From Lachnospiraceae bacterium (GTDB lineage Bacteria; Bacillota_A; Clostridia; Lachnospirales; Lachnospiraceae): a stretch of 64,000 nucleotides of DNA. Numbering within the stretch: the first letter of the stretch is position 1; each line of letters starts with the position of its first letter. This document shows, in pieces, positions 18,347 to 28,400 of the stretch. The stretch spans positions 1 through 64,000 of the forward strand of contig JAFQCI010000148.1 of assembly GCA_017416505.1 (NCBI GenBank), given 5' to 3'. The translations under genes were made by a program, and so were the position numbers. The notes beneath the pieces were generated by a model that did not search any database, had not been told where the DNA came from, and saw nothing but the letters and a program-made list of their open reading frames with translations.

Positions 18347-19936
18347 TTATTCTATTGTTTTTTCTACTTCTTTTGCAATCTGAACCACAGGTGCTTCTAC
18401 ACCGGTAACATTAATATTTCTGGTAACCTGTGCATCATAACCCTTCGCCTTAATCAAGTCGCTTAAATCCACTCCTGTTACTTCCTTCATGGATTCAAAC
18501 ACCTGAGCCATAACCCCTGTTACATTTCCTGCAACATTATTTACACCGGAGCCATTTCCATTATCCATAATTAAAATCTTATCAATTTGTGATAATGGTT
18601 GTGCAATCTTTCCTGCCATATCCGGTAATACCTGAATCAACATTTCGGCAACGGCTGCACCGGTATATTGCTGGTAAGCTTCTGCTTTCTTCTGCATGGC
18701 TTCTGCCTCTGCAATACCCTTGGCACGAATGGCTTCTGCCTCTGCCTTACCTTTCTGGCTGATAACATCTGCTTCCGCCTGACCGGTAGTTTTAATCGCT
18801 TCTGCTTCTGCCATGGCTCTTACTTTCTGTGCTTCTGCTTCCGCAATGGCAAATTTCTTCTTAGCTTCTGCCTCTGCTTCCGCTTGGGCAATCTTACGAT
18901 ATTTTTCGGAATCTGCCATAGTCTGTTGCTTTTCTTTTTCTGCAATGGCAGGTTCTACTACTTCTGCACGAAGGCTTTCCTTCTTACGTTCTGCCTGTTT
19001 TTGTGCAAGTTCGATGTTCTTTTGTTCTTTTACGATATCAATTTGTACCTGGGCTGCTTCGATATCTTTTTGTCGTTCCTGCTTTAATAATTCTGCATCC
19101 AACTGAGCCGCAATAACTTCCTTCTGGGTGATATTCTTTTGAATATCGTAAGCAGCATCCGCCTTCGCTTTCGCAGCCTGTTGCTCCTGCATATAAGAAG
19201 CTTCCTGCACCTGTTTTAACTTATTCGCTTCTGCGATTTCTGTTTCTGCCTGTAATCTTGCCTGCTCACCGGCACGTCTTGCTTTAGAAGTTTCGATTTG
19301 TGCTTCTCTGTTGGCTTCTGCCTTCGCAATTTCAGCATCCTTTTTCTTTTCTGCAATCTGCTTTACACCTAATGCCTGTATGTAACCATTGGTATCGTTA
19401 ATGTCCTTAATGGTGAATACTTTTACCTCCAAGCCCATTTCCATTAATTCTGTACCAACTACTTCCTGTACCTTCGATGCAAAAGTTTCTCTGTCTCTGT
19501 AGATTTCTTCTACTGTCATGGTAGAAACGATTTCACGCAGCTTACCTTCCAAAACATTGGTAGCAGTATTCTTAATCGATGCCTCAATCTGGGTTTCATT
19601 CTTTCCTGTGAACTGTTCGATTGCGTTAAAAATCGCAGTCTGTTCGTTCTTAACCTTAATAACTGCAGTACCTACTACTGCGATGGGTACACCTTGAGAA
19701 GACATACTCTCCTCTGTCACTACATCAATCTGAATGTTACCGAGTGAAATATAATCGATTCGTTCCAAAACCGGAATTACCAATCCACCACCACCGGTGA
19801 TAATCTTCTTTCTAAGACCGGTAACTACTGCCGCCTTATCCTGTGGAACCTTCTTCCACATAGAAAGGATAATGGACAGGATAATAAATACTCCAATGAT
19901 AACCAATAAAATAACCAACAATTCTCCAAATTCCAT
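18347..19936 (-). CDS. Flotillin family protein
   Basis: SPFH/flotillin scaffold protein of membrane microdomains, similar to Bacillus FloT (YuaG). A hydrophobic N-terminal hairpin (residues about 5-26) anchors it. The SPFH domain follows to about residue 190 (VPQDKAAVVTGLRKKIITGGG, VLEGKLREIVSTMTVEEIYRDR). Then comes a long coiled coil rich in AEAEA/KAEAEAI repeats to about 430, and a C-terminal tail. The length of 529 residues is typical. It follows the NfeD-like gene by 12 bases, the usual nfeD-flotillin operon. Confidence 0.95.
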   Translation of the reverse strand: MEFGELLVILLVIIGVFIILSIILSMWKKVPQDKAAVVTGLRKKIITGGGGLVIPVLERIDYISLGNIQIDVVTEESMSSQGVPIAVVGTAVIKVKNEQTAIFNAIEQFTGKNETQIEASIKNTATNVLEGKLREIVSTMTVEEIYRDRETFASKVQEVVGTELMEMGLEVKVFTIKDINDTNGYIQALGVKQIAEKKKDAEIAKAEANREAQIETSKARRAGEQARLQAETEIAEANKLKQVQEASYMQEQQAAKAKADAAYDIQKNITQKEVIAAQLDAELLKQERQKDIEAAQVQIDIVKEQKNIELAQKQAERKKESLRAEVVEPAIAEKEKQQTMADSEKYRKIAQAEAEAEAKKKFAIAEAEAQKVRAMAEAEAIKTTGQAEADVISQKGKAEAEAIRAKGIAEAEAMQKKAEAYQQYTGAAVAEMLIQVLPDMAGKIAQPLSQIDKILIMDNGNGSGVNNVAGNVTGVMAQVFESMKEVTGVDLSDLIKAKGYDAQVTRNINVTGVEAPVVQIAKEVEKTIE

Positions 19937-19948
19937 GTTATTCTCCTC

Positions 19949-20518
19949 CTAAAATTTTGTTGTTTCACTCTCTTTTTGTTTTACAATTGCCAGCTTATCC
20001 TGAAATTCTACTATGGTAACCATAGAATCCTGAGGGATTCTTTCTTCTGGATTTTCCGCCTTCGCCGGATAAGTACTGGTGATTCCATCGTAAGTGGAAA
20101 TGCTAATGGCACCAAATCCGCCTTCTACAATGGTATGAATCACTTTCGCATCAAACAAAAGCAACTGCTCTTTCGAATAAGTGGTATTTTCCACCTTCCT
20201 AAGTTTTCGGATCAGTGTCTGAATTAAAACCGCCGCCAAATAAGCAAATCCTAATCCAAGCAGGTTTACAAATAAAAGATTATCCCCCCGGTAACATAAG
20301 GTTCCAATTAATCCGTAAATCAATAAGCCTGTGCAAATACTTTGAATGGACAATGGCAGCAAACATACCGTAGTATCTCCTATTTCGAATCCTGTATCCA
20401 GGTCTAAGTCGATAAAATCAAATATGCCGTCAAACACATCTGCAATTCCAGCAAATACCATAGTAATCAGAGGAATCACAAAACCGACAACAATACAGAT
20501 AAGAAAGACTTTCTCCAT
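19949..20518 (-). CDS. NfeD-like membrane protein (YuaF type)
   Basis: Partner of flotillin. Hydrophobic segments lie near residues 3-25, 50-75 and 80-100, followed by a soluble C-terminal OB-like domain (VEGGFGAISISTYDGITSTYPAK). I start at ATG 20518 behind GGGGGTGAGG; a TTG five codons upstream has no site. About 189 residues, a short NfeD without the ClpP-like protease domain. It is followed at 12 bases by the flotillin gene, an arrangement that supports a joint membrane-organising role. Confidence 0.85.
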   Translation of the reverse strand: MEKVFLICIVVGFVIPLITMVFAGIADVFDGIFDFIDLDLDTGFEIGDTTVCLLPLSIQSICTGLLIYGLIGTLCYRGDNLLFVNLLGLGFAYLAAVLIQTLIRKLRKVENTTYSKEQLLLFDAKVIHTIVEGGFGAISISTYDGITSTYPAKAENPEERIPQDSMVTIVEFQDKLAIVKQKESETTKF

Positions 20519-20551
20519 ATACCTCACCCCCAACCTTAAAGAATGAATTCT

Positions 20552-20608
20552 AGGGTTCCAAAGTCATACTTTTTCATGCAAGCATGAAAAATATGACCTT
20601 TTGACCCT
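20552..20608. repeat. Long hairpin upstream of the NfeD-like gene
   Basis: Outer pairing AGGGT / ACCCT, then AAAGTCATA / TATGACCTTT with mismatches, then a perfect 9-bp TTTTTCATG / CATGAAAAA stem closing a CAAG loop. It lies 34 bases before the nfeD-like ATG and would be in its leader RNA, or mark the end of an upstream transcript. Function unknown. Confidence 0.6.
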
Positions 20609-20682
20609 GGTATCATTTTATCATAATTCCATCAAAATTCCTATCATTTCTTCTATTTGTATGAAAATATTTCGTATATTTC

Positions 20683-20754
20683 GTTACTGTTTGAATAGTA
20701 ACCCTATTACCACATAACGCAGCAAAAAACACTTCTGTCTTTTGCTGCGTTATG
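20683..20754. repeat. GTTACT palindrome plus 15-bp hairpin
   Basis: GTTACTGTT / AATAGTAAC (20683-20702) is a near-perfect short member of the GTTACTGT family. Ten bases on, a perfect 15-bp stem CATAACGCAGCAAAA / TTTTGCTGCGTTATG (20713-20727 / 20740-20754) forms a strong hairpin. Both lie 3' of the ABC transporter gene and may end its mRNA. Confidence 0.65.
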
Positions 20755-20814
20755 CAAACTTATTTTAAAATGAAACATATTATCCTGAATGAGTTTCATT
20801 ATAAATATCTTATA

Positions 20815-23166
20815 CTATTCACTTCTTAATGCTTCTACAGCATCTTTCTTTGCTGCCATCTTCGCAGGAATATGTCCGCCAATCATAGTTAAAATGGTGC
20901 TGATAATAACCAAGGTAACTGCGTGTTTTAATTGAAGGTGAGAACAATTCTGCAATTCTGTCATTCCTTCAATGATTTTATTGATTGGGAAAGTACATAA
21001 CCATGCAATGAATACTCCTAACGTTCCGGAAAAAATTCCCAAAAGACAGGTTTCTGCATCAAATACACGGGTAATATCTTTTTTTCTGGCACCTAATGCT
21101 TTTAAGATACCTATTTCCTTTGTTCTTTCTAATACGGAAGTATAGGTAATAATACAAATCATAATCAAACTAACCACAAGAGAAATACTTGCAAAGGCAA
21201 TCAATACTACTGTGATACCATCCATAATTCCAGAGGTCATATCTGAAATCGTACCTGCTAAGTCAGTGTAAACAATCTGGTCATCGGTTTCTTTTCCTAC
21301 ATTATATTCATCTATATACTCTAAAATCTTATCTTTTGATTCAAAATCCTTAGGGAACACTAATACCATAAATGGTGTCGCATCTCCGCCTAAGTAAGAT
21401 ACAAACATATCTTTTGTATCTTCATCTGCAAATTCTTCCATAGACATCACATTATAATTTACCTCTTTTTGAGCCTTTACAATGTCAGATTCCATGGCAT
21501 CATCAATGACTAACTGGGATAAATCATCACTATATGCAATACCGGTAGCTAATAATCCCATATTTGCATCTTCTCTTTGACGAACTACACCTGTTATGGT
21601 TAAAGTCTTACTTCCTTCTGCCTGATACATTGCTTCATAATCTGTTCCCGGCATATAAACATTGACCCCATTATAATCCACCTGACTATAATAGTCATTG
21701 TTTCCTACTAATTTATATTCCGTGCCAACAATATCACTAAACTTAATACTTTCTACATTTTCAGTATCAAATCCAAGTGCCATCATGGTATTTACATCAA
21801 TTTTATTAGAGGATTCTATTACCAGAATCAAGTCCGTTGCCTGGCTTGGATATTCCCCTGCCAGCAATTCATAATTCTTTTCCAGGTAGCTTTCTCCTTC
21901 ATGTAAGCTGTTTGGATAGCTAGAAAGTCCGATTCCACTCATGGAAGTCATTGAAGACATAGAAGATGCGGAAGACATTAAGGAGCCAAACATAACCGGA
22001 ACATAAGCATCATCCTTCTTCATTACCAGATTCATATTTACCAGACGGGTGTAACCAATGCTGGAACAAATCTCAGGTTCTACTGCCTCGATATAATCAA
22101 TAAATCCATTGGAAAAATCATTTTTATGGATAATAATATTCTCCATTGGATCATATAATTTAACTTCATCCGTATCTGGATAGTACCCAGTTTCCATAAC
22201 CTCAGACTGTTGTTTCTGCAAATTCTCCATATCTACTTCTGAGGTGCTTTGAGTTATGATAATCGGAAATTCTGACATGGCATCTGTTTGATAATTGTTA
22301 ATCTGTGTCTGGAATCCTGTGGATAAACTTAATATCACTGCGATACCAATGATACCGATACTAGAAGCAAATGCCGTTAAAAAGGTTCTTCCCTTCTTCG
22401 TCTTTAAGTTATTTAAAGAAAGACCTAATGCAGTCATAAACTTCATGCTGGTTTTCTTTAACTTAAACTGATCTTCCTTCGGTCTTTCCTGGTGTGGATG
22501 AGAATCCGAAATAATATTACCATCCTGAAAACGGATGATACGGTCTGCATATTGTTCAGCCAATTCCGGATTATGAGTAACCATAATAACCAGACGGTCC
22601 TTCGCAACTTCTTTGATTAAATCCATAATCTGAACACTGGTAGCAGTATCCAAAGCACCGGTAGGTTCATCACAAAGCAGAATTTCCGGGTCATTTGCCA
22701 AAGCTCTGGCAATGGCAACTCTTTGCATCTGACCTCCAGACAGCTGATTCGGTTTCTTATGTACATGATTTTTTAAACCAACCTGTTCCAAAACTTCAAG
22801 GGCACGTTTGTGCTTTTCTTCTTTTGAAACACCACTTAATGTCATACCTAATTCTACATTTTCCACAATGCTAAGATGCATAATCAGATTATAACTTTGG
22901 AATACAAATCCAATGGAATTATTTCGGTAAGCATCCCAATCAGTTTCTTTAAAATCCTTCGTTTTCTTTCCCTTAATAACTAAATCACCAGAATCATAAC
23001 GGTCCAAGCCACCAATAATGTTCAAACAGGTAGTTTTTCCGGAACCACTGGTACCAAGAATCGCAACAAATTCCTTTTCACGAAAGGCAACACTAATGTC
23101 ATTTAACGCCACGGTGTCAATATCACCAACATGATATACCTTTCGTATATGCTTTAATTCTAACAT
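20815..23166 (-). CDS. ABC transporter, ATPase fused to MacB/FtsX-type permease
   Basis: Single-chain exporter half of 783 residues. The N-terminal ATPase has Walker A LGTSGSGKTTCL (residues about 35-46), signature LSGGQMQRVAIARA (near 142), Walker B LLCDEPTGALD and the H-loop VTHNPELAE. After a linker, one transmembrane helix at about 265-285 leads into a large extracellular domain (Ser/Met-rich around 390-410). Three C-terminal helices follow, with the FtsX signature ERTKEIGILKALGARKKDI. MacB-class proteins dimerise and export peptides or act in mechanotransmission. No periplasmic-adaptor or two-component gene is next to it. Start ATG with AGGAGG. Confidence 0.92.
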   Translation of the reverse strand: MLELKHIRKVYHVGDIDTVALNDISVAFREKEFVAILGTSGSGKTTCLNIIGGLDRYDSGDLVIKGKKTKDFKETDWDAYRNNSIGFVFQSYNLIMHLSIVENVELGMTLSGVSKEEKHKRALEVLEQVGLKNHVHKKPNQLSGGQMQRVAIARALANDPEILLCDEPTGALDTATSVQIMDLIKEVAKDRLVIMVTHNPELAEQYADRIIRFQDGNIISDSHPHQERPKEDQFKLKKTSMKFMTALGLSLNNLKTKKGRTFLTAFASSIGIIGIAVILSLSTGFQTQINNYQTDAMSEFPIIITQSTSEVDMENLQKQQSEVMETGYYPDTDEVKLYDPMENIIIHKNDFSNGFIDYIEAVEPEICSSIGYTRLVNMNLVMKKDDAYVPVMFGSLMSSASSMSSMTSMSGIGLSSYPNSLHEGESYLEKNYELLAGEYPSQATDLILVIESSNKIDVNTMMALGFDTENVESIKFSDIVGTEYKLVGNNDYYSQVDYNGVNVYMPGTDYEAMYQAEGSKTLTITGVVRQREDANMGLLATGIAYSDDLSQLVIDDAMESDIVKAQKEVNYNVMSMEEFADEDTKDMFVSYLGGDATPFMVLVFPKDFESKDKILEYIDEYNVGKETDDQIVYTDLAGTISDMTSGIMDGITVVLIAFASISLVVSLIMICIITYTSVLERTKEIGILKALGARKKDITRVFDAETCLLGIFSGTLGVFIAWLCTFPINKIIEGMTELQNCSHLQLKHAVTLVIISTILTMIGGHIPAKMAAKKDAVEALRSE

Positions 23167-23225
23167 ATGTTTCCTCCTAAATTTCCATATTTCTCCTTAT
23201 TAATTCTTTTTCACGCCCTTTAGGT

Positions 23226-23368
23226 GTTACTGTTCACTCGTGCCTCGTAAACAGTAACAATTCGCAGGCTCATTTAGAGTTTTGCTTCGCAAAAGGAGCC
23301 TGCGAACTCCTGAATCACGTTCTTACGCACCAAAACAGCAAGTGTTTTGGTGCTATCTGTACAGTATC
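23226..23368. repeat. Large MITE-like multi-hairpin repeat, copy B
   Basis: Nearly identical to copy A at 10923-11063: a two-base TG insertion after CTCG, one G-to-A change near the right end and a changed last repeat (ACAGTATC instead of ACAGTAAC). All three internal stems are preserved, including the GCACCAAAACA stem with its GCAAG loop. It lies in a 408-base gap upstream of the ABC transporter. Confidence 0.88.
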
Positions 23369-23443
23369 CTTTAGTCTACTATTTTTTCTTTTTCCTGTCA
23401 ATAATTTCGCGAAATAATTCACAAAATTTTCGTGAATCCTGTG

Positions 23444-23502
23444 TTGAATCACGTTCTTACGCACCAAAACAACAAGTGTTTTGACGCTGTCTGTACAGTA
23501 AC
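23444..23502. repeat. Right-end fragment of the large repeat, copy C
   Basis: Matches only the right-hand third of copies A and B, from TGAATCACGTTCTTAC through the RCAAG hairpin (loop ACAAG, two stem mismatches) to the terminal ACAGTAAC at 23495-23502. A further decayed GTTAC/GTAAC pair lies at 23509-23527. The region before it (23404-23435) has an unrelated ATTCAC / GTGAAT hairpin. Confidence 0.8.
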
Positions 23503-23574
23503 CATCCTGTTACTATTCACACGTAACCGGTAATGGAATCCTTCCATTTAGATTAAAAAAAGAGTATCTTACCA

Positions 23575-25296
23575 TCATTCTGCAACTGCTTGTTGCTCTT
23601 TCATAAGTTTCTTTCTTGCATACATTCTCTTATCTGCAATCTGGTATATTTTTTCTGATAAAACATCTTCCATTTCCGTTCCTAAGGCATAACCGAAAGC
23701 AATGGATACCTTATAGTCTTCCATTTCAGCATTGATTTCTTGTATTCTGGATTCCAATTCAGCTAACAATCCATCAATGAATTTCGCATCTGCATTATGT
23801 ACAATGGCAATAAATTCATCTCCACCCATTCTTCCTACTATGGCATCTTGCTTAAACACCTCCGCTATCAATCCGGAAGCTGTCTGAATCAACGAATCTC
23901 CCTGGGTATGTCCAAAGGTATCATTTACCTTCTTTAAATTGTTTACATCAAAGCAAACAATGGTATAATCGGATTTTTTAGCAGCATCATATTGATTTAA
24001 TTGTTCTGCACAAAATCTTCGGTTATACAAATTTGTAAGTTCATCTGTATATGCTGTCTTTATCAAAAGCTCCCGCTCGGTATCCTTCATCATTCTTTTA
24101 GTAAGAGTGACATAAAATCCGATAATCAATATAAATACATAAATCATGGTTCCTACTGCTGTCATTCCTTTTATTGGAACATTTAAATACCCAAAGTAAC
24201 GTTGCAGATAATATCCTACAAAATCATAGCCAACGCAAACCATAATAATTAGCATTCCAATCAAATGCAGTTTTCCCACTCCATCGGAATTCTTGAAATT
24301 CAGTATTAAAATCAGAATCAAATAAAAAAGCATGATTATCATAAGTGCCTGCATGTATCCTAAAACCGCAGTACTATGTACAATATCTAGCGTATGAAGA
24401 GTCATAACCACCGTAGTAGCTAAAACCTGAACAGATAATATAATCCAATAGCACACCTTTAACACTTTATATTTTAATGTTACGATATGTTCGTGCATAT
24501 AAATAAACAATGGAATCGGTGCTAAATACAAGGTCATATACTCAATCAAAGATGCAGAGTATAATGGAATGGAAAAGGCTAGGGTAACATCATTATAGCA
24601 AAGAGTCCATAATCCCATACAAATGGAAAAGGCTGCAATACAAAACATTCTGAAATACTTTACAGAAAATACTACAGCAAACATAGTAATCACTAAGGTA
24701 GACAATCCAAAAATCGTCAGGAAACACCCCACAAACAACGGAATTCTATTTTCTGTCAGCCAGGCTCTCACTGCTGTGGAAGAATGGTACAATCGAAAAG
24801 AATTCAAAGCCGAAAAAGCCCCCTGCTCTGTAGCAAGCAACTCAATTCGAATCTCTTTTCCCTTATATTCATCCGGGAAATCAATAAACTGAATTCCACT
24901 TCCTAAAGACTTATTTAATTCATACCTTTCAGTTCCATATTCATAGACCAATTCATCTTCGATATACATATTTACCCTACTATGACAAATATCAAATCGA
25001 AGACAAGCTTCTGTAATCTCCCAGTCTTCCGGTAATGTTCTGCTCATAACCAGAATATCTCCTTTATCTAGGGGTGCAAAATTAAACTCCGTCAAAGTTA
25101 CATTCTCATATTCCTCTTCATTGATTCTGACATTCCATCCATCATCCAAAGAAACATACTTAGACACTTCGTCATAATCCTTACAAAGTAACTGGTCTGT
25201 TTTCGGATACCAAATAAAAAAACTGATGATAGCATAAAGAATCCATATCCATTTCAGTACTTTTTTTGTTTTAGGTCCTATTTTTATCTTTTTCAT
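23575..25296 (-). CDS. Membrane diguanylate cyclase (7TM-GGDEF)
   Basis: Makes c-di-GMP in response to an external signal. One N-terminal hydrophobic helix (residues about 14-30), an extracellular beta-rich domain to about 170 (7TMR-DISM-like, with LSRTLPEDWEI-type jelly-roll features), then about seven membrane helices to about residue 400. The C-terminal GGDEF domain has DELTNLYNRRF and an intact GGDEF at 491-495. No EAL domain and no RxxD inhibitory site. It is the first gene beyond the terminator of the type IV pilus locus and reads in the same direction, so it could act on pili, but it has its own leader. Confidence 0.93.
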   Translation of the reverse strand: MKKIKIGPKTKKVLKWIWILYAIISFFIWYPKTDQLLCKDYDEVSKYVSLDDGWNVRINEEEYENVTLTEFNFAPLDKGDILVMSRTLPEDWEITEACLRFDICHSRVNMYIEDELVYEYGTERYELNKSLGSGIQFIDFPDEYKGKEIRIELLATEQGAFSALNSFRLYHSSTAVRAWLTENRIPLFVGCFLTIFGLSTLVITMFAVVFSVKYFRMFCIAAFSICMGLWTLCYNDVTLAFSIPLYSASLIEYMTLYLAPIPLFIYMHEHIVTLKYKVLKVCYWIILSVQVLATTVVMTLHTLDIVHSTAVLGYMQALMIIMLFYLILILILNFKNSDGVGKLHLIGMLIIMVCVGYDFVGYYLQRYFGYLNVPIKGMTAVGTMIYVFILIIGFYVTLTKRMMKDTERELLIKTAYTDELTNLYNRRFCAEQLNQYDAAKKSDYTIVCFDVNNLKKVNDTFGHTQGDSLIQTASGLIAEVFKQDAIVGRMGGDEFIAIVHNADAKFIDGLLAELESRIQEINAEMEDYKVSIAFGYALGTEMEDVLSEKIYQIADKRMYARKKLMKEQQAVAE

Positions 25297-25336
25297 ATGA
25301 TTTTATCCCTCAATATAGTTCCCTCTAAATTAAGAA

Positions 25337-25361
25337 AAGGAGTAGAACGGTTCTACTCCTT
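25337..25361 (-). terminator. Terminator of the type IV pilus locus
   Basis: Perfect 11-bp stem AAGGAGTAGAA / TTCTACTCCTT with a three-base loop, followed on the minus strand by TTTTCTTAATTT. It separates the DUF5057 gene from the 7TM-GGDEF gene. Confidence 0.88.
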
Positions 25362-25420
25362 CTCTCATCCTTATTTTATTATAAAACAAAGAATAAATCA
25401 ATCTTTTTTTACTTATACAA

Positions 25421-28400
25421 TTAGTTTAATTCCCACAAATTCATATCAACTACGCCCTGAGCATTAATACGAATCGTATATACTGAGTAAAGCGTTTTTG
25501 AACTTTGCTGCTCATAGAATGCAGTAGGAACATTACCATCCCTAACATCCGCCATAGAATATGGGAAACGGTCAAAAATCTGAAGTGACAAATGCGTCGT
25601 GCTATTGGCACCGGTGAAATAGGTCGGATTCAATTGCAGACTTGTCATTCTTCGTGTTTCACCATTCTTTAATAAGTCGTAATAAATATAGCCATCTGAA
25701 TCTTTGCTATATTTAATAATTCCTACTAAAGTATCTTCTTTGCTATCATATCCTTCTCCATTTGGAGTTTTATCAATATAGATATATCCAGTGAAATAAC
25801 GGTCAGGTAAATCATCGATTACCTTTAAGTCATATTCAAAGATAGAGCTGGTAGAAGATACGGTTGCCTGAGCATCTACCTTTGTATCCGGAGTATTAAT
25901 CTTTACTTCGTCAGAAGTACTGATATTATCTCCTTCCACTTTAATCACTGGTGGGTTATTCATGGCATTAAATGACAAGAATACAGTATTGATAAATAAC
26001 TTTCTTTCGTAGTTATTATCAAAATTTGGTGTAATATCACTATGACCTGCACCAGTATAGGTTACATTCTTATTAGAATAAATATAGTAGCTGTTTCTAC
26101 CATCGTTTGGACTAATGGTATAGAAGCTTCTATAATAATATTGGTCTGGATTATAACCACTAAATTCTCCATGCGAAGAAGTGTCTAAGCAATACCAAAC
26201 TGTCGTAGATTCCACATCCAAATCTAACTGAGCATATTGAGAGTGTGTCGTATCTACTGTAAAACTTTCTGGTAAAGCAAATGGATATCTGGTAATAATA
26301 CCATCATTGGTAACACGAACTTTTCGAGTATCATTATAAGTACCACCATAATAATTATTTTTATATGGCGAAGTGGATTGTGGGTCACTATTATGTCGCC
26401 ATGCTGCACAAACATCCGTCTGTCCACCAAAGACACCACCCAAAAATGCTCTTGCTGGACCATAATCAATATTATAATCTGTATAAAACTCTGAACCATC
26501 CATATTGTTCGTATATGGGTCATCTGGGTCTAAGGTAAAGAATCTTGCTGCACCATAGATATAACGTACACTTGAATTATAAACCGGGTCACTTTTGTTA
26601 TAATAAAAACTCATATTATAAGACCAGTCGGTACCAGATCTATCGTTCTTCGCTTTTGAAGTATCCAAATAGTGACCATTACTATCCGGATCTTCCACTT
26701 TTGTAAATCTGGTATATGGCTGTTCCTCATATGCCGCACCTGAATTTACAATACCGATATTATCATGACTACATAGTAAACTATTTACCTCTGAGAACTT
26801 AATCAATTCTGCACAAGCTACCTTAGTAAAGTCCAATGAATTATAAGAATCCGCAAAACCAATTACTATCATATCGTATTTATCAATTAACCAATTCTCA
26901 TTTACTACTGAACTACCTTGAATGTATGCATTATTTTTATATGCTTCCTCACAGAATTTTTTGGATGTCATGATATCAAGATCTATATCAAAATAGTCCT
27001 TAAATACGAATTCATCCATCCAGTTTCCTTCGTTTCTACTACCAGTATATTTTAAAATACCAAATTCATGGTCACAAGTACTAGAAACAGAAGTTCTTGC
27101 ATCGCACTTTACACACATAGCCAAGTGACAACTTGTGCTTGGAACTATTTGTAATACAGATAGTTTTTCCACCTGATCGGTTCCTTTATCGTATCCGGCA
27201 TAACCTAACTGGCTAACCTCAGTAACAGCACCGGCTGCGTTCGTAGAAGTTGCCTCCAGCTTCCAAGACAAGATACCAAAGAATGAATCCACCAACTCAT
27301 ACTCCATCATCTTATTCTTATCCACTCCGGTCCGGTACGACTGGGTAACATAAATTTCTTCTTCTGAGAAACGTCCATCCATGTCAACATCGAAATAAAG
27401 GTTTACTTCATATTCCATGTTGTTACCTGCTTCACTACCGATATTATATTCCACATTAAACTTATGTCCATTTGGAGCATAATCCTCTTTTGATAAGCTA
27501 TCCTCATATTCAATCGGTGCAGATATAATATTTAATGTAGGACGAATCATGGACGTTTCACAGTTAATCGTATTTATAATCTGTGTTCTTGTTTCGTCAC
27601 TATAAACTACCTTGCCATCTTTTACCGTAGTATCCTTATAATTAAACCCGGTTAAAATATTTTGATAGCCTCCGGTACTCTTACCTTCTACTATCTTTCG
27701 TAACATTACACCCATATAAGAAGCCGGGTCAATTCTAGTTGAAATTGTATTATCCGCATCAACTACCTCAGACTCAATTAATACCGGTCTTCCGGAATCA
27801 ATATAATTATATAATTCCTGTTGCTTTGTAAAGGATAAATCCATACCAGATACAACAAAAACATATTTACCATTCTCATTCATCTGAGCACCTATTGGCA
27901 CATTATCCCTAGCATTATCATGGTAAACATCATCTTTAATAAGAACATCACCTGTATGGAAATACATATCATAGGCATGGTCACTATCCACTGTCATTCT
28001 ACGTGCATAATAACTATTCAGTGTAGTGACATTACACTGGAATTCTCTTAAGGCAGAAACATCGCCACCAATGATAATTAAGTCGTATGTATTTACCAAA
28101 TCGTCAACCTTACAGTTCAGTTCACTTACAGTGTAATTATCAATATTAATTTTACTTTCTTCAATACCAATTAAATCTGCTATTTTGGACTTAGTAATAT
28201 GATAATTATAAACTCCTGTTTCTGTTTGAATACCATAATTCACTCTGGAATGACTATATAATATTTTTGTATATCCATTTGGTACATATAAATTACCTTC
28301 AGCATCTTCATACAAGAAATAACCAGTCTTTGGTACCACATACATTGTATAAGGACCTGATGGATTTACACCATCATTTAAGGTAACATTTTCTTTATAT

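Noticed and set aside
18668..19106. Plus-strand frames rich in Cys/Phe or Ala/Ser opposite the flotillin gene
   Set aside because: They are mirror images of the repeated Ala-Glu-Ala codons of the flotillin coiled coil.
10923..23502. Palindromic repeats as a CRISPR array
   Set aside because: The copies are scattered in separate gaps, differ in length and lack regular unique spacers; no cas genes are present.
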